Below the pieces are notes generated by a model, which worked only from the letters and a program-made list of their open reading frames with translations, searched no databases and was not told the origin of the DNA. A stretch of 23,832 bases of DNA from JACZWL01 sp046756445. GTDB taxonomy: Bacteria > Pseudomonadota > Gammaproteobacteria > Steroidobacterales > Woeseiaceae. A program made the translations under genes and the position numbers. Shown here piece by piece: positions 15,589 through 22,512 of this stretch (position 1 is its first letter; the number at the start of each line of letters is the position of its first letter). Location: NCBI GenBank assembly GCA_046756445.1, contig JBHHWI010000039.1:1-23832 (forward strand), written 5' to 3'.

Positions 15589-16031
15589 CGCCGCAGGCGG
15601 TCATGCGTGTCACCGGCGCAGCGTTCGCAATTCACCCATCCCGATGCGCCGTCGGCATAGTGTTCCTTTTTCCAGATCGGCAGGCGCAGCTTGACCTGGT
15701 CGATGATGTAACGACAGGCATTGAACGCCTCATCCCGGTGCGCCGACGAAACGCCGACCCAGACGGCGCAGTCGCCGATCTCGAGCATGCCGGTGCGGTG
15801 CACGCAATGGGCATGGAGAATCGGGAACCGGTCTTTGGCCTGGGCGATGACCCTCTCGCCCTCTTTAATGGCCAGCGGCTCGCAGGCCTCGTATTCGAGC
15901 CTCGACACGTCATGACCCTCATTCTCGTTCCTGACCCAGCCTTCGAAACCGGCATAGGCGCCGGCCGCCGGATCGAACAACTCGCGCCTCAGAGCGTCCG
16001 GGTCGATTCTGCGGTCGGTGATCCTGATCAC
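15579..16031 (-). CDS. moaE: Molybdopterin synthase catalytic subunit MoaE
   Basis: Large subunit of molybdopterin synthase; it holds cPMP while MoaD thiocarboxylate donates the two dithiolene sulfurs. The 150-residue length equals E. coli MoaE. Recognisable segments are GAYAGFEGWVRNENEG, LEYEACEPLAIKEGE, HRTGMLEIGDCAVWVGVSSAHRDEAF (broken here only for description) and the lysine-rich active-site stretch VKLRLPIWKKEHY. The start is GTG 16031, one base after the moaD stop, preceded by a G-rich ribosome-binding stretch; upstream extension to 16199 is only the moaD shadow. The C-terminus carries an extra Cys-rich NCERCAGD element, not typical of E. coli MoaE. Its 3' end overlaps that of mocA by 10 bases on the other strand. 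Confidence 0.93.
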   Translation of the reverse strand: MIRITDRRIDPDALRRELFDPAAGAYAGFEGWVRNENEGHDVSRLEYEACEPLAIKEGERVIAQAKDRFPILHAHCVHRTGMLEIGDCAVWVGVSSAHRDEAFNACRYIIDQVKLRLPIWKKEHYADGASGWVNCERCAGDTHDRLRRQA

Positions 16032-16032
16032 G

Positions 16033-16278
16033 TCAGCCCCCGGCGACGGGCGGAAACAACAAAACCGTATCTCCGTCCCTAACTTGCGAGTCCCAGTCCG
16101 CCATTTCGTCGTTGATCGCCACTTTGCAGTGCCCGAGCGGTTCCGCCGATCCGTGCCTGTCCTTGAGCTGCTCGAACACGTCGCCTGCGGTGTCCGCATT
16201 CAGTGCGACGGTCTCTTCGTCCGTCCCTGCATGCTCGCGAAATATCGCGAAGTAGCGCACCGTGATGGACTTGCTCAT
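16033..16278 (-). CDS. moaD: Molybdopterin synthase sulfur carrier subunit MoaD
   Basis: Ubiquitin-fold sulfur carrier of 81 residues that ends in the required Gly-Gly (VAGG), the site of adenylation and thiocarboxylation. It forms the heterotetramer with MoaE, whose gene follows after one base. The start ATG 16278 overlaps the mobA stop as ATGA. VTVRYFA-like N-terminal sequence (ITVRYFAIFREHAG) and VRDGDTVLLFPPV near the end are typical. Nothing odd is seen. Confidence 0.94.
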   Translation of the reverse strand: MSKSITVRYFAIFREHAGTDEETVALNADTAGDVFEQLKDRHGSAEPLGHCKVAINDEMADWDSQVRDGDTVLLFPPVAGG

Positions 16279-16868
16279 GAGGCGGCCTTCATTCCGGCCC
16301 GGGTCAGGTCTTCCGGCGTATTGATGTTGTCGAGCGCTCGCGGGTTCGGTTGATCGAGCAGCCGTGTATCCGAACCGATCAGTATCTTTCTCGGACAGAT
16401 GACGCCCTCATCGACGAACCCTTTGACGATGGAAGCGGCACCGGCGGCGTACAGCGCGCAAAGCGGTTCCGGCAGGCCGTCGTGGCTGCTCCGGTATGCC
16501 GTAAACGGATGCTCCGGGGACCTGCCGGCGATGAGCTCGCGAATCGTGCGTTCGTCGATCTTGGGCAGGTCGCAGGCGAGGACCAGCCAGGAAGCGCCCG
16601 GATGTTCCTCCATCGCGGACAGGATTCCTGCGACAGGGCCGAGATCCTCGTAGTGGTCGACGATCCGGCTGAAGGCGCTTCGTTCGGGCTCGTCCTGCTG
16701 GTCGCGACGGGTCGAGACAAAGACGCGATCGACGACCGATTCGAGCAACCCCACGGCGCGGGCGAGCTGCGTCTCGCCTTTTACACGCAGCAGGGCCTTG
16801 TCGTGGCCCATGCGCTTGCTGTGGCCACCCGTGAGTACCAGGCCGTAGATGGGCTCATTCGCCGACAA
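16275..16868 (-). CDS. mobA: Molybdenum cofactor guanylyltransferase MobA
   Basis: Couples GMP from GTP to Mo-molybdopterin to form the guanine dinucleotide cofactor used by the DMSO reductase family. The product is 197 residues, close to E. coli MobA. It shows the loop LVLTGGHSKRMGHDKALL (residues 10-27; LTGG where LAGG is usual), DLGPVAGILSAM, the metal site VLACDLPKID, and DNINTPEDL at the C-terminus. No ATG is near. TTG 16868 is chosen because AGAGGA lies eight bases upstream and the protein then begins just before the first beta-strand; it overlaps the moaC end by 14 bases. Gene order moaC-mobA-moaD with overlaps on both sides implies one transcript. Confidence 0.92.
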   Translation of the reverse strand: MSANEPIYGLVLTGGHSKRMGHDKALLRVKGETQLARAVGLLESVVDRVFVSTRRDQQDEPERSAFSRIVDHYEDLGPVAGILSAMEEHPGASWLVLACDLPKIDERTIRELIAGRSPEHPFTAYRSSHDGLPEPLCALYAAGAASIVKGFVDEGVICPRKILIGSDTRLLDQPNPRALDNINTPEDLTRAGMKAAS

Positions 16869-17337
16869 GATGAAAGTCCTCTTTACCGCCGGTCTTTGAC
16901 ACCAGTCGTGTTTGTCCGATGACGATGTCGTGTGACACCGCCTTGCACATGTCATAGACCGTCAACGCGGCGACCGACGCACCGGTCAGCGCCTCCATCT
17001 CGACACCCGTCTTGTGGTGAACCTTGCAGTGACAATCGATAACGGCACGGTGCATGTCGTCCATCGTTATCGTGATCCTGCAGTCCTCGAGGCCCAGCGG
17101 GTGACAGAACGGGATCAACTCGTGTGTTTTCTTGGAGGCCATGACGCCTGCAATAATCGCCGTCGCGAAGGCCGGCCCTTTGGCCGTCTGGATGTCACCG
17201 TCTGCAAATCTCCCCGCAAGCTCCGGGGGGAACTCGACAATCGTCCTGGCGTGCGCCTGCCGGTCGCTCGCGTCTTTCTTGCTGACATCGACCATCGTCG
17301 GCAGGTTGTCCTCGTCGATGTGACTGAGTCTGGCCAT
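16855..17337 (-). CDS. moaC: Cyclic pyranopterin monophosphate synthase MoaC
   Basis: Converts the MoaA product 3',8-cyclo-7,8-dihydro-GTP into cyclic pyranopterin monophosphate. The 160-residue protein has MVDVSKKDASDRQAHA at the start, the metal-free active site segments IPFCHPL (His79) and GVEMEALTGAS, and YDMCKAV with Asp129 and the catalytic Lys132, matching E. coli Asp128 and Lys131. ATG 17337 is preferred over GTG 17343 because GGGCGG lies nine bases upstream of the former and only three from the latter. It follows moaA directly and its end overlaps mobA. Confidence 0.95.
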   Translation of the reverse strand: MARLSHIDEDNLPTMVDVSKKDASDRQAHARTIVEFPPELAGRFADGDIQTAKGPAFATAIIAGVMASKKTHELIPFCHPLGLEDCRITITMDDMHRAVIDCHCKVHHKTGVEMEALTGASVAALTVYDMCKAVSHDIVIGQTRLVSKTGGKEDFHLVGE

Positions 17338-17342
17338 CGTCA

Positions 17343-18383
17343 CTAACCGCCCATTCGATACATTTCGACCTTGTTGACGAGCGGCCGCTCGCCGGCGTCG
17401 GGTTGGCGCAATTCACTGTACCGGTCGGCCCGGTTCGTCCAGGTCTTCGACATTATCGCGGCCAGATCTGCATCGCTGGCGCCGGCCCGAAGCGGCCCGC
17501 GCAGACTCGTTCCGGTGGTCGCGAACAGACAGGTATACAGCACGCCGTCGGCCGACAGCCGTGCGCGATTGCAGGCGCCGCAGAAGGGCTCTGTGATCGA
17601 GGATATGAAGCCGACCTCTCCCTGACCGTCCAGGTAGCGGTAACGGCTCGCAACCTCACCGGGATAACTGGGGTCGACCGCGCGCAATGGCCAGCGTTCG
17701 TGTATCTGCAGGTAGATCTCTCTGGATGGAACGACCTGGTCGATGCGCCAGCCGTTTCGATTGCCGACGTCCATGAATTCGATCAGCCGCACGACGTGAC
17801 CGCTGCCACGGAAGTGTTCGAGCACGTCCAGTACCTGGTGGTCATTGACTCCGCGCTGAACGACCATGTTGATCTTGATCGGTGTCAGGCCTGCGTCTTC
17901 GGCCGCCTCGATGCCCTGCAACACTGTCCCGACATCGCCGCGGTCTCCGCTCATGCGCCGGAACGTCCCCTCGTGGAGGCTGTCGAGACTGATGGTCACA
18001 CGCCGCAGCCCGGCGTCCTTGAGCCTCTGTGCGATCGGCGCGAGCAGCATGCCGTTGGTCGACATGGCAACATCGTCGACACCGGATAGCCGGGCCAGCC
18101 TGGCTATCAGCTCCGGGATTTTCTTGTCGAGTAGGGGTTCGCCGCCGGTGAGTCTCAGTTTGGTGACCCCGAGTTGCACCGCCACCGAAGCGACTCGCAG
18201 GATTTCGTCGTGGCTCAGACGCGCCCGTCTGCTCAGAAACCGGTAGTCGGCGTGGTACTGTGATTCCGGCATGCAGTACGGGCAGCGGAAGTTGCAGCGA
18301 TCCAGCACCGATATCCTGAGATCGCGCATCGGCCGCCCCATCGTGTCCCTCGGACCCGTGCTTCTGGTGCTCTTTCCGGTCAT
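17343..18383 (-). CDS. moaA: GTP 3',8-cyclase MoaA (radical SAM)
   Basis: Radical-SAM enzyme that starts molybdenum cofactor synthesis by rearranging GTP. The 346-residue protein has the N-terminal cluster motif CNFRCPYC (Cys30, Cys34, Cys37), the SAM-binding LRLTGGEPLL, STNGMLL, and the C-terminal cluster FCGACNRARL with Cys268, Cys271 and Cys285 in YTCLF. It ends in Gly-Gly, as needed for activation by a C-terminal peptide in this family. ATG 18383 has AGGTAG about ten bases upstream; ATGs at codons 15 and 19 are alternatives. It is the first gene of the run moaA-moaC-mobA-moaD-moaE. A long palindrome begins 15 bases upstream of its start and overlaps the Shine-Dalgarno. moeA and mogA/moaB are absent from the window. 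Confidence 0.95.
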   Translation of the reverse strand: MTGKSTRSTGPRDTMGRPMRDLRISVLDRCNFRCPYCMPESQYHADYRFLSRRARLSHDEILRVASVAVQLGVTKLRLTGGEPLLDKKIPELIARLARLSGVDDVAMSTNGMLLAPIAQRLKDAGLRRVTISLDSLHEGTFRRMSGDRGDVGTVLQGIEAAEDAGLTPIKINMVVQRGVNDHQVLDVLEHFRGSGHVVRLIEFMDVGNRNGWRIDQVVPSREIYLQIHERWPLRAVDPSYPGEVASRYRYLDGQGEVGFISSITEPFCGACNRARLSADGVLYTCLFATTGTSLRGPLRAGASDADLAAIMSKTWTNRADRYSELRQPDAGERPLVNKVEMYRMGG

Positions 18384-18397
18384 CCGGCCATTCTACC

Positions 18398-18455
18398 TAG
18401 AACCTATCTCAAAATACCGCGTGGCGGCTCACGGGGTATTCTGAGATAGGTTCTA
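18398..18455. repeat. 58-base palindrome between the TauE-like gene and moaA
   Basis: TAGAACCTATCTCA-type arms: 18398-18418 pairs with 18435-18455 at 20 of 21 positions (one A/C mismatch). A further 4-bp stem CGTG/CACG (18420-18423, 18430-18433) closes a 6-base loop, so almost the whole element folds. Its right end holds the TAG stop of the TauE-like gene, its left end merges with the moaA Shine-Dalgarno. There is no T-run on the transcribed side, so it is a poor classical terminator; a REP-like repeat or an mRNA-processing hairpin is more likely. Confidence 0.8.
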
Positions 18456-19202
18456 AAAGGCCTGCCATAACAGCCTGAATGAGACGATCAGGATGACGAG
18501 TCCGGTGAGCCGCCGGATCGGCGCCGCAGGCAGCCGTGTCGAACCCAGCCGGCTTCCCAGCTGGCCGCCGATCAGGACGGCCAGCGGCAGCGACAGATAC
18601 GACGGGTCGAGTAACACGCCTGCCTGGTTGCCGAGCTTGGTCAGCTGTCCGGCGAGCCCCGACATCGAATTGACGAGTATGAAAACGGAACAGGTCGCCG
18701 CCACCGTCCTGGCCTCCGCGAGACGCATGAGATGCAGCGCAGGGGCGAGGTATATGCCGCCGCCGATGCCGGTGATGCCCGCAAGGGCGCCAAGACCCGC
18801 CCCGAGTACCAGGCGCGCCGGCAGGCCGAGCCTGCTGCCGGCGCCGGTACCGGAGCCCCAACGGCGGTCGAGCATCAGCAGAACGCCCGCCGCCAGGAGT
18901 GCCGTTCCGATCGTGGCCAGGAAGACGGATTCCCCCAGTCGAACATAGCCCCCCAAAAACGCCGCGGGTATGGAGGTCGCGATGAGCGGCAGCGCAAAAC
19001 CGAATTTCAGGTGGCCTGCCCTCGCGAAGTGGTACACACCGCCGGAGACAACAATGATGTTGCACAGTAATGACAAGGGCGGCACGAGATCGTAGGCCAT
19101 TCCGCTCTCGATCAGGACGGCCGTGTAGCTGGAGCCTCCTCCAAAGCCTACCGAAGCATAGAGGAATGCCACAGCAACGAATATCAGCGCCGGATAAAAC
19201 AT
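18453..19202 (-). CDS. TauE/SafE-family membrane transporter (probable anion exporter)
   Basis: A 249-residue inner-membrane protein of the TSUP/TauE/SafE family, members of which export sulfite, sulfoacetate or related anions; the substrate here is unknown. It has about eight membrane segments and the two family repeats, with the Gly-rich motifs ASVGFGGGSSY near the N-terminus and ALAGITGIGGGIYLAPAL in the second half, each followed by a helix break. ATG 19202 is chosen because it begins at the first membrane segment; TTG 19217 would add five residues. It lies upstream of the Moco genes on the same strand, which could suggest sulfite handling next to a molybdoenzyme such as sulfite oxidase, but no such enzyme is in the window and the palindrome may separate the transcripts. 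Confidence 0.88.
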   Translation of the reverse strand: MFYPALIFVAVAFLYASVGFGGGSSYTAVLIESGMAYDLVPPLSLLCNIIVVSGGVYHFARAGHLKFGFALPLIATSIPAAFLGGYVRLGESVFLATIGTALLAAGVLLMLDRRWGSGTGAGSRLGLPARLVLGAGLGALAGITGIGGGIYLAPALHLMRLAEARTVAATCSVFILVNSMSGLAGQLTKLGNQAGVLLDPSYLSLPLAVLIGGQLGSRLGSTRLPAAPIRRLTGLVILIVSFRLLWQAF

Positions 19203-19262
19203 CGCGTACTCGAGCAAAATTGGTTTTCAAGTCAACGACTTATCTGGCCAGCCAGGGCTTTC

Positions 19263-19291
19263 TTGTGCGCCGCAACATACGCCGCTATACT
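19263..19291 (+). promoter_or_regulatory. Candidate promoter of the acyl-CoA dehydrogenase operon
   Basis: TTGTGC (19263-19268) and TATACT (19286-19291) are 17 bases apart. Transcription would start near 19298, giving a leader of about 117 bases to ATG 19415. The leader contains a three-codon open frame at 19331 but no clear regulatory structure. The -35 box matches at three of six positions. Confidence 0.45.
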
Positions 19292-19414
19292 GCTCGCGCC
19301 ACTGGCAAGACCGAAAGCCGGACCGCGCCAATGGTAACCTGAATCCAGGCAATTCGTTTGCAGGCGCTCGGGTCTGTGATGCTTTGTAGTGCGTGCCGCA
19401 CGAGGGATGCCGTC

Positions 19415-20617
19415 ATGAACGTACATCTGTCCGGGGAAGAACAGGCCTTTCAGGAAGAGGTCAGGGCGTTTCTCAGGGAAAAATATCCGGATGACATCCG
19501 CAGGAAACGCGAACGCGGCATCGCCCTCAGCAGGGAAGACATGATTCGCTGGCAGAAGATCCTGTATGAACAGGGCTGGGCTGCGGTGAACTGGCCGGTC
19601 GAGTATGGCGGAACCGGCTGGACCGTGATTCAGAAATATATCTTCGAGCGGGAAACAGGCCGGATTGACGCGCCGCCGTTCGTTCCCTTCGGCGTCAAGA
19701 TGGTCGGACCGATCATCTACACCTTCGGCAGCGAGGAACAGAAAGCGCAGTTCCTGCCCGACATTCTCGCGAGCGACGTGTGGTGGTGCCAGGGCTATTC
19801 CGAGCCCGGCTCCGGCTCCGACCTCGCATCACTGAAGACCAAAGCCGAAAGGACGGCCGATCATTACGTCGTCAATGGCACCAAGACCTGGACCACGCTG
19901 GCGCAGCATGCCGACTGGATTTTTTGCCTGGTCCGCACCAGCAGCGATGTCGCGCGGCGACAGGAAGGCATCAGTTTCCTGCTCATCGACATGAAGACCC
20001 GCGGCGTATCGGTGAAGCCGATCATTACGATCGACGGCTCGCACGAGGTCAACGAGGTGCACTTCGAGAACGTCGAAGTCCCTGTCGAGAATCTTGTCGG
20101 TGAAGAAGGTAAGGGCTGGACTTACGGCAAGGTTTTGCTGCAACACGAGCGCACCAATATGGCCACGGTGCCGCGCTCCGAGTACCGGCTGAACCGCTTG
20201 AGGGACAAGGCCGGACAATCGGTTCACGGTGGTGCACCGCTCATGGACGATCCGGATTTCGCCGAAAAGGTGGCGGCGGCGGAGATCGAGCTCAAGGCGC
20301 TCGAATACACGGAGCTCAGAACCCTGGCGGCAGTCGCGGTCGGCAAGGCGCCGGGGCCGGAATCCTCGATACTCAAAATCAAGGGAACGGAGATCCAGCA
20401 GACCCTCGACGAATTGTTTCTCGAGGCCGCGGGCTACTACGCCCTGCCCTACGTCCCCGATCAGTATGATCTCGATTTCCCGGAAGCCGATCGGATCGGC
20501 TTCGGCACGGAAACCAAGTCGTCGCTTACCTACTTCAACAATCGAAAGGCGACCATCTATGGCGGCTCGAATGAAATACAAAAAAACATCATTGCCAAGC
20601 ACGTGCTCGGCCTCTGA
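19415..20617 (+). CDS. Acyl-CoA dehydrogenase, probable catalytic (alpha) subunit
   Basis: FAD enzyme that introduces the alpha-beta double bond into acyl-CoA. The 400-residue protein shows the FAD/substrate motif CQGYSEPGSGSDLASL, TKTWTTLAQHADWIF, and the C-terminal IYGGSNEIQKNIIAKHVLGL. The MCAD-type catalytic Glu position reads Gly (IYGGS). A Glu at residue 245 in LLQHERTN lies where isovaleryl-CoA dehydrogenase and the actinobacterial heteromeric steroid dehydrogenases carry theirs. Together with the different second dehydrogenase 15 bases downstream this suggests an alpha2-beta2 enzyme. ATG 19415 has GAGGGA eight bases upstream; the frame is open to 19358 but without similarity. Substrate is unknown. 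Confidence 0.93.
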   Translation: MNVHLSGEEQAFQEEVRAFLREKYPDDIRRKRERGIALSREDMIRWQKILYEQGWAAVNWPVEYGGTGWTVIQKYIFERETGRIDAPPFVPFGVKMVGPIIYTFGSEEQKAQFLPDILASDVWWCQGYSEPGSGSDLASLKTKAERTADHYVVNGTKTWTTLAQHADWIFCLVRTSSDVARRQEGISFLLIDMKTRGVSVKPIITIDGSHEVNEVHFENVEVPVENLVGEEGKGWTYGKVLLQHERTNMATVPRSEYRLNRLRDKAGQSVHGGAPLMDDPDFAEKVAAAEIELKALEYTELRTLAAVAVGKAPGPESSILKIKGTEIQQTLDELFLEAAGYYALPYVPDQYDLDFPEADRIGFGTETKSSLTYFNNRKATIYGGSNEIQKNIIAKHVLGL

Positions 20618-20632
20618 GCGAATCGGATAGAT

Positions 20633-21763
20633 ATGGATTTTTCTGTCTCCGATGAACAATTGATGCTCGCCGACAGCGTCGCCCGTTTCATCGACAACGA
20701 CTACGACTTCGAAACGCGACAAGAGATTGCCGGCAGCGACTTGGGATTCAGCCCCGAGAACTGGCGTACCTACGCCGAACTGGGATGGACCGCGGTGCCC
20801 TTCGAGGAATCCGACGGCGGTCTCGGCGGCGGCCCGATCGAGCTGATGCTGATCATGGAACAGTTCGGTCGTGGGCTGGTCGTCGAACCCTACCTCGCGA
20901 CGATCGTGATGGCGGGCGGCGTGCTCAAGAGAGACGCGTCAGCTGAGCAGAAAGCCGGGTGGTTGTCGAACGTCATCGGGGGAAAGCATCAGGCGGCGCT
21001 GGCATTCTCGGAACCGCAGGGCCGCTTCGATATTTCGGATATCGCGACGCAAGCGAAGGCGAACGGCGACAAGTACTTGCTGAGCGGACGAAAAAACGTC
21101 GTCCTGAATGGGGGTAACGCCGACCTTCTAATCATTCCGGCTCGCACCAGCGGGTCGCAAAAGGACCAGAGAGGAATTACGCTGTTCGCGGTTGCCGCCG
21201 ACAGCCCGGGCATCAGTCGAAAGTGTTATACGACCGTCGACGCCCATCAGGCGGCGGATATTTCACTCGAGAATGTCGAGGCCGGCGCCGGCAGCATCCT
21301 CGGCGAGGTCGGCGGGGGGTTCGCGACACTTCAATCCGTTATCGACGACGCTACCCTGGCCGTCTGTGCCGAAGCGATCGGCATCATTCGCGCCATGCAC
21401 GACAAGACAGTCGAATACTCCAGGAACCGCGTGCAGTTCGGTGTTCCCATCGGCACCTTTCAGGCGCTGCAGCACAGAATGGTGGACACCCTTGTGGCGT
21501 GTGAGCAGACGTATTCACTGCTTTTGTGGACCGCCATGGTCAATGCCGCCGGCGACCCGGAGGCCAGGCAGGCAATCAGTGCGCTGAAGTATCAGGTGGG
21601 TACCTCCGGCCAGCGCGTGGGCCAGGAGGCCGTGCAGATTCACGGCGGAATGGGTGTAAGCTGGGAGCTCGACATCGGGCACTACTTCAAGCGGCTCACG
21701 GCCATCGGGCTGCTGTTCGGCAACGCCGACTTTCACCTCAAAAGGTACGTCGAACTGTCCTGA
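20633..21763 (+). CDS. Acyl-CoA dehydrogenase-like protein, probable partner (beta) subunit
   Basis: A 376-residue acyl-CoA dehydrogenase fold, clearly different from the preceding one. It has an N-terminal helical domain (DFSVSDEQLMLADSVARF), a middle beta domain where the usual SEPGSGSD is reduced to SEPQGRFD, and a C-terminal domain with FGVPIGTFQALQHRMVD and the flavin-contacting QIHGGMGVSWELDIGHYFKR. No Glu is obvious at either known catalytic position: the region matching Glu245 of the neighbour reads VIDDATLAV. This fits the non-catalytic FAD-contributing partner of heteromeric dehydrogenases, as in actinobacterial steroid side-chain enzymes. It starts at ATG 20633, 15 bases after its neighbour, with only a weak GGATAG ribosome-binding site, and its stop overlaps the next ATG (TGATG). 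Confidence 0.9.
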   Translation: MDFSVSDEQLMLADSVARFIDNDYDFETRQEIAGSDLGFSPENWRTYAELGWTAVPFEESDGGLGGGPIELMLIMEQFGRGLVVEPYLATIVMAGGVLKRDASAEQKAGWLSNVIGGKHQAALAFSEPQGRFDISDIATQAKANGDKYLLSGRKNVVLNGGNADLLIIPARTSGSQKDQRGITLFAVAADSPGISRKCYTTVDAHQAADISLENVEAGAGSILGEVGGGFATLQSVIDDATLAVCAEAIGIIRAMHDKTVEYSRNRVQFGVPIGTFQALQHRMVDTLVACEQTYSLLLWTAMVNAAGDPEARQAISALKYQVGTSGQRVGQEAVQIHGGMGVSWELDIGHYFKRLTAIGLLFGNADFHLKRYVELS

Positions 21764-22503
21764 TGTTTCCTCAGGCAATCGTCCAATTCTTCGGCGCCAA
21801 CCAGGAGGCGCTGTGGCTCACCACCCTGCTGCTGGACCTCGGCTGCACCATAGCGCTGTATCGCCTGTTCGGCAAAGCCGGCCTGCAGGTCGCAATCGCA
21901 ACCGCGATTATTCTCGCCAACCTGCAGGGCCCCAAACTCACGGTCATTTTCGGTTTGCAGACCAGCCTGGGCGTCATCTTCTATTCGAGCATCTTCTTCG
22001 CGACCGACCTGCTGAGCGAGAACTACGGCAAAGCTACGGCCAGGCAGGCAGTGAGAATGGGGTTCGCCGTCAGCCTTATCGTGCTCCTGATGATGAGCCT
22101 CGCGCTGATGTATCTGCCGTCCGACAGGCCCGAGACCGCCGAATTCTCGAGCAATATTCACAACGCTTTCGCAACCATCATCGACTTCACACCCCGATTC
22201 GTTTTCGGCTCGTTGCTCGCCTACATCATCAGCCAGAGCTTCGACGTGTGGGCGTTTCATCGGATCAGGAGCGCAACCGGCGAGAAATACTTGTGGCTGC
22301 GCAATAACCTGTCGACGATGAGCTCGCAGGTCGTGGACACGACGATCTATTCTCTGGTGGTCTGGTGGGGCACGGTCGATCTCGTCACTGCCCTGCAACT
22401 GGGCGCGGCAAAGTATGTGTTCAAACTGGCCATCGCTGCGATCGATACGGCATTTATCTATTGGGCGAAAGCGATGAAACGGCCCGACACGGTTGCGGTA
22501 TGA
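21763..22503 (+). CDS. yhhQ: Queuosine precursor transporter, YhhQ family
   Basis: Inner-membrane importer for queuosine precursors (preQ0/preQ1 in known members), feeding tRNA wobble modification. The 246-residue protein has about six membrane segments and the family signature FATDLLSENYGKATARQAV near residue 80, then an SFDVWAFHRIRSATGEKYLW loop and a C-terminal hydrophobic pair ending KLAIAAIDTAFIYWAK. The frame is open from 21526, but ATG 21763 is chosen: it overlaps the dehydrogenase stop by one base (TGATG), and the upstream residues are a shadow of that gene. It is unusual to find this transporter in an acyl-CoA dehydrogenase operon. No que biosynthesis gene is in the window. Confidence 0.88.
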   Translation: MFPQAIVQFFGANQEALWLTTLLLDLGCTIALYRLFGKAGLQVAIATAIILANLQGPKLTVIFGLQTSLGVIFYSSIFFATDLLSENYGKATARQAVRMGFAVSLIVLLMMSLALMYLPSDRPETAEFSSNIHNAFATIIDFTPRFVFGSLLAYIISQSFDVWAFHRIRSATGEKYLWLRNNLSTMSSQVVDTTIYSLVVWWGTVDLVTALQLGAAKYVFKLAIAAIDTAFIYWAKAMKRPDTVAV

Positions 22504-22512
22504 TCCGAGATC

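Noticed and set aside
15603..16353. Two plus-strand frames opposite moaE and moaD
   Set aside because: Both are antisense to confidently identified Moco genes and carry no motif.
18384..18452. Moco riboswitch upstream of moaA
   Set aside because: The space is almost wholly filled by a simple two-arm palindrome; the multi-helix conserved core of the known element is not present.
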